Shown here one piece after another: positions 56,379 to 64,000 of a stretch of 64,000 bases of DNA. The notes beneath the pieces were generated by a model. It saw only the letters and a list, made by a program, of their open reading frames with translations, did not search any database and was not told the DNA's origin. The position numbers were made by a program, and so were the translations under genes. The stretch is taken from NCBI GenBank assembly GCA_015655145.1, contig JAATFO010000049.1:56521-120520 (forward strand), given 5' to 3'. Numbering within the stretch: the first letter of the stretch is position 1; each line of letters begins with the position of its first letter. Origin of the DNA: Enterobacterales bacterium (GTDB taxonomy: Bacteria; Pseudomonadota; Gammaproteobacteria; Enterobacterales; Enterobacteriaceae).

Positions 56379-57157
56379 TGGCCGGATATCAATTGTCAGT
56401 TTGTGCAGAGATGGTGTTTCTTGATCTGCCTTTTATCGAACGTGTCGAGCGCATTCATGCGCTGGGTTTTGGTGTAGAAATATGGGACTGGGCTAACAAA
56501 GATATTGATGCGCTGGCTGCCAGTGGTGCACATTTTACCTCAATGACCGGTTATCTGAATGGCAACCTGACGGATGATGAAGGGATTGTCCAGTTACTGC
56601 AAACCGCCGAAACTTCGCTGGCGATTGCCGGGCGACTTAACTGCCAGGGGCTTAATCTGCACGGTACCGGGCTTGATCCTCAGGGTTTGCCAGTCAAGCC
56701 GGTCGAGGTGGTAACGGGCGAGATGTGGCTGAAGGCGTCTGATACGTTGCGTTGCGTTGCCCAGCTTGGTGAGCGGGCTGGACGTGTTTTTACCCTTGAG
56801 AACCTGAATCTGGCGGTCGACCATCCAGGTACACCCTTCGCCCGTGCACATGACACGCTGGCATTGGTTGAGGCGGTCGACAGTCCGGCATTGAAGATGA
56901 ACCTTGATCTGTATCACGCGCAAATCGGTGAAGGTAACTTGATTGAACTGATACGACGCAGCGGTGCGGCGATTGGTGAAATTCAGGTGGCAGATGTACC
57001 CGGCAGGATGCAGCCGGGTACCGGAGAAATAAACTATCGCGCCATTGCCCGAGTGCTGGAAGAGGTGGGTTATCGTGGCGTTGTCGCGCTGGAAGGCTGG
57101 GCCTCCGGCGACAGTAACGAGGCACTGGCTCAATTCCGCGATCACTTTACGCTTTAA
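56378..57157 (+). CDS. Hydroxypyruvate isomerase-like TIM-barrel protein
   Basis: 259 aa, xylose-isomerase-like TIM barrel close to the Hyi/OtnI group in length. Metal-site residues appear in TLENLNLAVDHPG, NLDLYHAQI, EIQVADVPGR and VALEGWAS. It follows the Gfo gene with a 1-bp overlap and probably isomerises or epimerises the keto product. Substrate unknown. Confidence 0.83.
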   Translation: MAGYQLSVCAEMVFLDLPFIERVERIHALGFGVEIWDWANKDIDALAASGAHFTSMTGYLNGNLTDDEGIVQLLQTAETSLAIAGRLNCQGLNLHGTGLDPQGLPVKPVEVVTGEMWLKASDTLRCVAQLGERAGRVFTLENLNLAVDHPGTPFARAHDTLALVEAVDSPALKMNLDLYHAQIGEGNLIELIRRSGAAIGEIQVADVPGRMQPGTGEINYRAIARVLEEVGYRGVVALEGWASGDSNEALAQFRDHFTL

Positions 57158-57233
57158 CGCTGTACCCACCGGGTATTTGCCTGTTGCCCGGTGACCAAAC
57201 CAATAATAAATCGCAACCCTACAGGAATAAATC

Positions 57234-58157
57234 ATGAAAATCAGAGTATTAGCTTTTTTTCTCAGTGTACTGATTAGCATAACGGCCTTTGCAAAAGCAC
57301 CGAAAGTGGGTGTCGCGCTGGCAAATTTTGACCTGAATTTTGTGTCGATTCTGCGCACGCAGATGGTACAAGAAATTAAGACGCTCAATATGGACGGCCA
57401 GTTCGTCGATGCTAAAGGTGATGTCGCCCTTCAGGTACAACAGGTTGAAGACTTTATCAACCAGGGGGTGGACGCCATTATTCTTAACCCGGTGGATACT
57501 CAGGGCGTGATGCCGATGATCAAAGCGGCACAGAACGCCAGCATCCCTCTCATTTTCGTTAACCGCAAGCCGGAAGTAACATTACCGGCGAATATGGCCT
57601 ATGTCGGTTCAGATTCGGCGCTGGGTGGAGAAATGGAAATGGAAGCTCTGGCGAAGAAGATGAATTACAAAGGCAATGTTGCCATCCTGATGGGTGACCT
57701 CTCAAATGAAGAGGCTCGGGAACGTACACGTGCAACCGAAGCCGTCATCGCGAAATATAAGGGGATGAAAGTTGTTGAGAAACAGACGGCTAAATGGCAG
57801 CGCAATGAAGCTGTTGATGTGGTATCCAGTTGGTTACTGAACGGAACGCCAATTAATGCCATCGTGGCAAATAATGATGAGATGGCAATCGGCGCCATCA
57901 TGGCGCTGAACCAGGCGAAGGCCATGAATATTTTGGTCGCTGGCATTGACGGAACACCTGACGGCGTTAAATTTGTGCAAAATGGGCGAATGGCGCTGAC
58001 TATTTTCCAGGATGCGCGCGGACAGGCAACCGGGGCGATAGAAGTGACCCGCGCCTTACTTGATAAGAAAAAAGTCGAGACCTATAACTGGGTGCCCTAC
58101 AAAACGATTACACCGGAAAATTATCAGCAGTTCGTTACGGTTGATCAGGGAAAATAG
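57234..58157 (+). CDS. Orphan sugar/cyclitol-binding periplasmic protein
   Basis: 307 aa type I solute-binding protein. Signal peptide at about 1-21 (VLAFFLSVLISITAFAKA). VGVALANFDLNFVSILR, ILNPVDTQG, NRKPEV and VANNDEMAIGA are ligand-site segments as in ribose/inositol-binding proteins. No permease or ATPase follows: the next gene is an unrelated, broken SulP transporter on the opposite strand. It may share a transporter encoded elsewhere or have lost its partners. Confidence 0.87.
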   Translation: MKIRVLAFFLSVLISITAFAKAPKVGVALANFDLNFVSILRTQMVQEIKTLNMDGQFVDAKGDVALQVQQVEDFINQGVDAIILNPVDTQGVMPMIKAAQNASIPLIFVNRKPEVTLPANMAYVGSDSALGGEMEMEALAKKMNYKGNVAILMGDLSNEEARERTRATEAVIAKYKGMKVVEKQTAKWQRNEAVDVVSSWLLNGTPINAIVANNDEMAIGAIMALNQAKAMNILVAGIDGTPDGVKFVQNGRMALTIFQDARGQATGAIEVTRALLDKKKVETYNWVPYKTITPENYQQFVTVDQGK

Positions 58158-58347
58158 TACCCGAAGCCTGCGACAGGTGAGATTTTGCACATATGCAAGG
58201 GCGCCACACGAGGCGCTTGATAAGCATTTCTTAACTGTCATTGTGTTGACGGTAAGGTGGGCAAACTCGATAACCAGGCCCGACTATGCGAGGGCCTGCC
58301 ATATTAAACGCGGGGTATTCAGCGGGCGTGCAGTACAACGCACGCCG

Positions 58348-59846
58348 CTAAATTTTCCCGGTAAACCGCCCATGAAATTCACCGCTGCGTTGATCAAACC
58401 CGACCCGCGTGACGGTTATCCCTTTGTTGTGATATTTGGTTTGGATAGCATCCAGGGCGGCGATACTGGAGACATCTAAAATCTGCGAATGTGTCAAATC
58501 AATGGTGACATGCGGTGGATCCTCGGCGTAACAAAATCGTTCGACGATCTCATTACTGCTGCCGAAAAAAAGCGGCCCATGGATCTCGTCACGCACCTGT
58601 TGACCGTCGTCGCCGATAGTGCGCACTGCGCGGATGACATTAGCGGCACGGCGGGCGAAAAGCGCTATGGCAAGCAGCACACCGCTGACTATGCCGATAG
58701 CCAGGTTCGAAGTCCAAACGGTGATGCCGATGGTCGTCACCATCACCAGGGTTTCCGACAAGGGCATTCGTTTCAGTGTCGAAGGGCGTATGCTATGCCA
58801 GTTAATGATTTTTAACGCTACGATCATCATAATCCCCGCCAGCACAACCATCGGAATTTTCGCCATAATGTGGCTTAAACTGGTCACCAGTAAAAGCAGC
58901 GCCAGCCCTGCCGATAGGGTGGAGATTCGGGTTCTGGCCTGGCCGAGTTCTACATTCACGATGGTTTGGCCTATCATGGCGCAACCGGCGATGCCGCCAT
59001 AAAAACCGGTGCAAAGGTTGGCCACGCCCTGGCCCCAGGATTCTCGACTCATTTGCGAGTGGCTATCGGTAATCTCATCAACCAGCTTTGCCGTCAACAA
59101 CGACTCCAGCAGTCCGACTATCGCGATGCTCAGCGCTGTTGGCCAGATGATGGCCAGCGTTTGCAGGTTCAGGGCACCATAAGTGGCGTCAGGCCGAACA
59201 ACCCGGCGGTCATGTCCCCCTCGTTGCCGACATTGGGCACCGACAGGGGACAAAGACTGTCACTGCGGTTAAGATGACAATAGCCGCCAGCGGAGAGGGA
59301 ATGGCCTTTGTCAGCCGTGGGTGGGAGTAATGTCACTATGGCGATGGTAGCAATAAATAACCCATACACCAGTTCGTTCTTATGTAGCAAATGGGGGATC
59401 TGTGCGGCGAAAATCAAGATGCCAAGGGCATTGACAAAGCCCATCATCACCGAACGGGGAATATAGTGCATCATGCGCCCCAGCCCGGCCAGGCCAAACC
59501 CAACCTGGAACAGGCCCGCCAGAATAACCGCCGGAAGAATGTAATCCACTCCATGGGTATGAACCATGGGGCCGATCACCAGTGCGACGGATCCCGCCGC
59601 TGCAGTGACCATCGCCGGGCGCCCGCCGAGAACTGACGTTACCAGGCACAAAACGATGGAAGCCTGCAGACTAACCATCGGCCCCACCCCGACGATGACA
59701 GAAAAGGAAATGACTTCCGGAATCAAGGCCAGCGCGGTGATAACGCCGGCTAATATCTCCCGTACCAGTAGCTGCGGGGAGCGTAGCGCAGTAGCGACAT
59801 TACAGGTGCTGTGAGTAGAGAGGTGCGGCGCTGTTTGTGGGGACAT
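58348..59846 (-). pseudogene. SulP-family anion transporter with frameshifts
   Basis: The N-terminal half (VISFSVIVGVGPMVSLQAS, GRPAMVTAAAGSVALVIGP) and the C-terminal half with STAS-like domain (VTIDLTHSQILDVSSIAALD) lie in different frames. The frame shifts near 59305, returns near 59255 and shifts again near 59187, where one frame ends LTPLMVP and the other continues LNLQTLAIIWP. At least two indels are needed. It is downstream of the formylglycine-generating enzyme and probably moved sulfate or a sulfated compound. A hairpin lies at the stop codon (58321-58349). Confidence 0.8.
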
Positions 59847-59860
59847 AACATAAATAATAT

Positions 59861-60838
59861 TCACTCGTTGGCAGGCGTAGGACGACCGGCATAGGCAACA
59901 CAGCGGAAACCGATGTGGCAGGTGGCGGTATCAAGCGTTTGTCCCTGCCTCGCTGCCGGCCGGTAACGCAGGCAGTAATTGGGGGCACATAAATGCGATC
60001 CGCCTTTTACCACTCTTCGGTCATCAAGGACAAGGCCGTTGGCGGGAATACAGCAGTTTTTTTTCCCGGCTGCCGGCTGGGGCGTAAACAGCGAGCGGGT
60101 CCATTCCCACACATTCCCCGTGACGTCATAGAGCCCGTAGCCATTGGCGGGAAAAGATTTCACTGGTGAGGTTCCCGTAAAACCGTCCAGCGCCAGGTTC
60201 TCCCAGGGGAACCGCCCCTGCCAGGTGTTGGCCACGAAATCGCCACCTGGGGAAAATTCATTCCCCCAGGCATAAATGGCGTCATCAAGCCCGCCGCGGG
60301 CGGCGTACTCCCATTCTTCTTCCGTTGGAAGCGCTTTCCCCGCCCAGGCAGCATAAGCGCAGGCGTCGCCATAGGTTACATGTACCACCGGATGCTGTTC
60401 ACGCCCTTGCAGTGTGCTATCGGGCCCCAGCGGGTGTTGCCAGTCTGCGCCGGGCAGATAGCGCCACCAGGCCCGGTAGTCCTGTAAACTTACCGGGCCT
60501 GCCGGTGGCGTAAAAACCAGCGAACCTGGCACCAGCAACGCGGGATCCGCCTGCCGGTAAAGGGCTGGGTCGGGTGACTGTTCCATCTCCGTGACGTAAC
60601 CGGTCGCATCAATAAAGGAGGCGAACTGCGCATTGGTGACCGGGCAGGGATCGATCCAAAAACCGGCCACCTGCACGTGCCGTAGCGGGCGTTCTTCCGG
60701 ATAGAAGTTTTCCGATCCCATAGTGAACTCCCCCGATGGGATCCAAACCATCTCCTTGCGACGACCAATAGCGCCGGGGTGACGTTTGAGGTCGTTCTCT
60801 TTTACGCCGGAGGCCCCGGCAGATTGATATATTTTCAT
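59861..60838 (-). CDS. Formylglycine-generating enzyme (sulfatase-modifying factor)
   Basis: 325 aa FGE-sulfatase family. It converts the active-site cysteine of sulfatases to formylglycine. The two active-site cysteines are C284 and C289 in GGSHLCAPNYCLRYRPAAR, comparable to human SUMF1. GNVWEWTRSLF and PTEEEWEYAARGG are family segments. Its ATG overlaps the chimera's stop (ATGA). With the sulfatase lacking its cysteine region, this enzyme has no obvious local substrate. Confidence 0.9.
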   Translation of the reverse strand: MKIYQSAGASGVKENDLKRHPGAIGRRKEMVWIPSGEFTMGSENFYPEERPLRHVQVAGFWIDPCPVTNAQFASFIDATGYVTEMEQSPDPALYRQADPALLVPGSLVFTPPAGPVSLQDYRAWWRYLPGADWQHPLGPDSTLQGREQHPVVHVTYGDACAYAAWAGKALPTEEEWEYAARGGLDDAIYAWGNEFSPGGDFVANTWQGRFPWENLALDGFTGTSPVKSFPANGYGLYDVTGNVWEWTRSLFTPQPAAGKKNCCIPANGLVLDDRRVVKGGSHLCAPNYCLRYRPAARQGQTLDTATCHIGFRCVAYAGRPTPANE

Positions 60839-62334
60839 CGTGATGACTCAGTGGGCGCTTCCTGTAACACAAAATCCAGCGGTGCGCCGGGTGGAATAAT
60901 CGTTTCCTGTTTCACGCTCTCGTCAAAATCATGCACCACACGGTGAGCATGCTGCATCACCCACCAACGCACGTAGCGCTGATTAACGGCTTCCCGTACT
61001 TTAGGATCTTCCTGTAAATGGGAAATACGGGCGAAGCCCAACGGCAGTTCGGGATCGTGAAAATGCTGTTGACGTTTGAAGTTGATTTTAAAGTCTTTCC
61101 ATTTAACGGCATGCAGTTCGTCGTTCAGCCATACCATGCAGGAATCCCGGTTGGACCTTGCTTGTTCCCCAAGGAAAAACGCCCGCTGATCAATACCATC
61201 GATAAGCCGGTCCTTCGGGGGGGCGCTGCCAGCAAACCCTAACAGGGTGGTGAACATATCGGTAACGTGAACCATTTTATTGCTCTCGATGCCGGGCTGA
61301 ATATGCCCGGGCCAGCGCATCAACAGCGGGGTACGGATGCCGCCTTCCGCTGAACTGAAATAGGATCCGTCGAAGAAACCGCCGGTGCCGCGGCCGGCCA
61401 GATGATCTTCCGCACCATTATCGCCGCACAACACCACGATGGTATTGTCGGCGATACCCAGTTCGTCCAATTGATCCAGCAATACACTGAAATCATGATC
61501 CAGCATCAACAGGCAGTCGCCCCAGTCGTCGTTGGTGCTCTTGCCCACGAACTCATCTTTTGGGATCATTGGGAAATGCATCAGCGAATGATTGAAGTAA
61601 AGGAAGAAGGGATTATCTGCCGCCACGCTGCGTTGAATGAAGTCGATGCCGCGCTTTTGGTATTCCAGATCGCAATCTTTCTTCATTTGCAGGGTTAACT
61701 GTTGGTCTAAAATGGGATGGCAGCCTTCACCCTTGCGGCCTTCGTGCATGTAGGAATAGCCGTCGCGTTCAGGCACGTAGTGGGGATCTTCCAGCCACAT
61801 GCACTCATCATAAGTGCGCAGCGGACCATACCACTCGTCAAAACCATGATCGGTCGGCCAGCGGCCATCTTCGGCGCCACTATGCCATTTCCCCTGGCAA
61901 CAAGATACATAGCCTTCGTCCGCCAAAATTTCGGCGATGGTTTTTTCCCACGATACCAGCCCGCCGGAATTGCCCGCCAACGCAATGGTATGGTTGCCGG
62001 GAGCAACGATATTGCGAATAGAAAGCACCCTGGAATGACTTTCGTAACCCATTTGCCGCATGGTTATACCAAACCCTTGCAGGCTGCTGCCCAGATCCTG
62101 AAATGCCCGCGGTGTGGCAACGAAAGTGCCTTTACCGTGAACACGGAAAATCAAGCCATTACTTTGTAGATCGCTCAGTGCCTGGCGCACAGTGATACGG
62201 CTAACGCCGAAGGTTAAGATCATCTCGCTTTCTGATGGCATTTTTTGATTCGGACGGTATATCCCTTCAAGGATCCTGGTGTGGAGAATGTGTTTGATCT
62301 GCTCGTAAAGCGGGCTGGGTGTATCCAGATGCAC
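60835..62334 (-). CDS. GntR-type DNA-binding domain fused to a truncated sulfatase
   Basis: 499 aa open frame from a GTG at 62334; no ATG is in frame before a stop. Residues 1 to about 75 form a GntR/HutC-type winged helix (SPLYEQIKHILHTRILEGIY, FGVSRITVRQALSDLQ, GKGTFVA); 76-113 look like the start of a UTRA domain. From about residue 114 the sequence is a sulfatase (GKWHSG, PTDHGFDEWYG, LCGDNGAE, EGGIRTPLLMRWPGHIQPG), but the N-terminal metal site and the C/S-x-P-x-R motif are missing. The simplest origin is an in-frame deletion joining two adjacent genes. It is unlikely to be an active sulfatase. Confidence 0.8.
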   Translation of the reverse strand: MHLDTPSPLYEQIKHILHTRILEGIYRPNQKMPSESEMILTFGVSRITVRQALSDLQSNGLIFRVHGKGTFVATPRAFQDLGSSLQGFGITMRQMGYESHSRVLSIRNIVAPGNHTIALAGNSGGLVSWEKTIAEILADEGYVSCCQGKWHSGAEDGRWPTDHGFDEWYGPLRTYDECMWLEDPHYVPERDGYSYMHEGRKGEGCHPILDQQLTLQMKKDCDLEYQKRGIDFIQRSVAADNPFFLYFNHSLMHFPMIPKDEFVGKSTNDDWGDCLLMLDHDFSVLLDQLDELGIADNTIVVLCGDNGAEDHLAGRGTGGFFDGSYFSSAEGGIRTPLLMRWPGHIQPGIESNKMVHVTDMFTTLLGFAGSAPPKDRLIDGIDQRAFFLGEQARSNRDSCMVWLNDELHAVKWKDFKINFKRQQHFHDPELPLGFARISHLQEDPKVREAVNQRYVRWWVMQHAHRVVHDFDESVKQETIIPPGAPLDFVLQEAPTESSR

Positions 62335-62886
62335 AGACAGCCGTTCATCTGCCGTTTCCGAAATGACAGTCAGTTTGGGTTTTTGATGTTCATTGCTGAT
62401 CGTTTTTTGGTCATTTGATATGACATGTTATGATAATTACGGTACAAATAGACCCATGAAAGATGAAATAAAAATATCTGCAATCGATTACTGGAAATTA
62501 CATAACCTGTGTTCACTGGCCGGATGTACAGGAAAACGCGCCCAGGAAATCAAGAGATCTTCGGTGTTGGAACCTTTAATGGTCACTGCGGAATAAAAGT
62601 CGAGTCAGTACCGGACACATCCTGATTTCAGGTGTGTGGTACAGTGTAGTCAACGTTGTGAAAATTATACGAATTATCTTATCTCACGTCATAGTTTGAA
62701 AAAAGATGATGTGGCGAGTCAGTCGTTTGATGTATGTGCAAATTCAGATTATGCCGCCCTGGTCACAGTCAGCCTGGTGCTGCGCCATACGATATTGGAA
62801 GGCGCCCTATATCCAGTAAACTGCCGTGAGGCCGCAGTAATTATCGGTGGTATTTTGCGAAGAGGAGTACGCGGGTTGATTGACGC
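62335..62886. other. Gene-free region between the chimera and LysR gene
   Basis: 552 bp downstream of the LysR stop and upstream of the chimera start, which should hold the chimera promoter. A short AT-rich palindromic stretch lies near 62415-62435. Small frames here are not supported. Confidence 0.4.
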
Positions 62887-63792
62887 TTATTCCGTGATAG
62901 TCATTTCTTCGCAGATCCATGAAATAAAAGTATCAATATCCTGGTTGTTACGGTTGTTTCTCAGAACATGAAAGCTTCTGGGGGAAGTAATGCTCTTTTT
63001 TATCGGACGGACAAGACGCCCACGTAGCAGCAAGTTATCCGTTAGCAGCGAACTGCCTAATGCAACACCTTGTCCGTTACAGGCCGCCTGAATGAGTTGA
63101 TCGTAATGGCTGAATTGAAAACCTTGAAAGGGTTTTCTGTTGTCACCGAGGGTGCGAAACCAGTGTTTCCATTGTAGCCACGGCCATTTATCCAAATTAT
63201 CTTCAAGGTGCAGGAGATGATGTTCATCAAAAATACTCTCTTCTGCATGGTCGAACCTTAGCCTTTTAAGAAATGATGGGCTGCAGACCGGGAAAATACG
63301 CTCAACCGCTAATGTTGTCACAAAATGCTCGGGCGTTTTCTCATCAGTACAATAACGGATCGCAATATCGATATCGTCTTTATCTAAATCCATTAAGCGG
63401 TTATCGGCGGAGAGATGAATAAGAATATTGGGATGCTTAATATGGAAACGATACAGGCGCGGCATAAGCCATAATGCTGAGAATGATGTAGTTGTTGAGA
63501 TGACGATTCCCCGTTTTTTGGACCCTCTGCCCAGAACATCAACAATGCCGGAAATCTTACTAATCACTTCCCTTGATACTTCATACAGCTCATGCCCCTG
63601 ATCAGTCAGGATGATTGAACTGTGCGTTCTGTCGAATAAAATCACGTTGAGGTGCGTTTCCAGTTTTTTGATCTGACGACTGACGGCGGATTGCGTTACA
63701 AACAACTCAGCAGCGGCTTTCGAGAAGCTTAACTGTCTGGCAACGGCTTCAAAAGTAACCAGAAGATCTAATGGTGGCAACGATTTTGCCAT
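62887..63792 (-). CDS. LysR-family regulator (GcvA-like)
   Basis: 301 aa. Helix-turn-helix at about 10-65 (SFSKAAAELFVTQSAVSRQIKKLE), then a substrate-binding domain with WLMPRLYRFHIKHPNI. The N-terminus PPLDLLVTFEAVARQLSF is typical of the GcvA subgroup. GAGG precedes the ATG. It is upstream of the sulfatase remnant on the same strand and may have regulated it or a gene outside the window. Confidence 0.88.
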   Translation of the reverse strand: MAKSLPPLDLLVTFEAVARQLSFSKAAAELFVTQSAVSRQIKKLETHLNVILFDRTHSSIILTDQGHELYEVSREVISKISGIVDVLGRGSKKRGIVISTTTSFSALWLMPRLYRFHIKHPNILIHLSADNRLMDLDKDDIDIAIRYCTDEKTPEHFVTTLAVERIFPVCSPSFLKRLRFDHAEESIFDEHHLLHLEDNLDKWPWLQWKHWFRTLGDNRKPFQGFQFSHYDQLIQAACNGQGVALGSSLLTDNLLLRGRLVRPIKKSITSPRSFHVLRNNRNNQDIDTFISWICEEMTITE

Positions 63793-64000
63793 AATACTGT
63801 TCCTCGCTCAGTAACCTGGCTGACAACACAGGCGGTGCCTGTTTGCCCGACAGGACCAAGCTGTGTCCCTTAACTTAACAGTCGCTTTAGAGATAGTCGG
63901 ATGGCACCTAATTTAAACATGTTCAGCGAGTTTCTGGCCGTTTTTCTGCGCATGCAGCAATACGATTTTCTTTTAGTATCGCAAAGCAACGCTCAACGCC

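Noticed and set aside
62636..62971. Plus-strand 111-aa frame
   Set aside because: It overlaps the LysR gene on the opposite strand, has no ribosome binding site or family resemblance.
63793..64000. A gene start at the right edge
   Set aside because: No start with a ribosome binding site or recognisable protein is visible in the last 200 bases.
1..64000. tRNA, rRNA, CRISPR arrays, prophage or insertion sequences
   Set aside because: No cloverleaf, ribosomal, spaced-repeat, phage or transposase signature was recognised on either strand; short RNAs could be missed without a covariance search.

Overview
The window comes from a Gram-negative gammaproteobacterium of the order Enterobacterales. 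The evidence is a YtfJ homologue very close to the E. coli protein, CRP-type TGTGA-N6-TCACA sites, enterobacterial-style iol genes, UlaA/B/C-type PTS proteins and LptF/LptG-type permeases. I cannot fix the genus from sequence alone. No rRNA, tRNA, CRISPR array, prophage or insertion sequence was recognised. Most of the window is accessory: sugar and inositol catabolism, a sphingolipid locus, and several decaying genes.

Layout. (1) 0.1-6.6 kb: a LacI regulator, then a Gfo/Idh/MocA dehydrogenase, a TIM-barrel isomerase and an MFS sugar porter, with twin 20-bp palindromic operators in front, and an IolI-like gene facing them. (2) 7.4-22.0 kb: the myo-inositol catabolic region. It holds an RpiR-type regulator (iolR), iolB and iolA on the minus strand, iolC (fused to DUF2090) divergent from iolD, then iolH, an MFS inositol transporter, an inosose-dehydratase-like TIM barrel, a second 392-aa Gfo/Idh protein, a UPF0303 protein and iolG. 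(3) 22.2-25.5 kb: a decaying redox cluster with an old yellow enzyme broken by a 61-bp insertion, an intact MDR oxidoreductase, a VOC remnant and a frameshifted LysR. (4) 25.8-31.1 kb: a LacI regulator and a sugar ABC importer with an SDR. (5) 31.5-37.2 kb: an ascorbate-type PTS with a PFK-like kinase, a LacD-like aldolase, a small P-loop kinase, a HAD phosphatase and a 91-aa protein of unknown role.

(6) 37.4-52.6 kb is the most interesting part: a dedicated sphingolipid synthesis and transport locus. It encodes serine palmitoyltransferase, a specialised acyl carrier protein, an acyl-activating ligase, a CerR-like reductase, a bacterial ceramide synthase-like GNAT protein followed by a DgkA-type lipid kinase, an extra LptF/LptG-like pair, a flippase, and three paralogous thymidylate-kinase-like proteins. 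The inferred logic is acyl activation and loading, condensation with serine, N-acylation and reduction to ceramide, phosphorylation, then transport outward.

(7) 52.6-58.2 kb: a sigma-54 enhancer-binding activator divergent from a Gfo/TIM/binding-protein operon. Between them lie a consensus -24/-12 promoter and a palindromic upstream site. (8) 58.3-63.8 kb: the remains of a sulfatase operon (GntR-sulfatase chimera without the catalytic cysteine region, formylglycine-generating enzyme, frameshifted SulP transporter) and a LysR regulator. A family of about 145-bp terminally inverted repeats is scattered through five intergenic regions.
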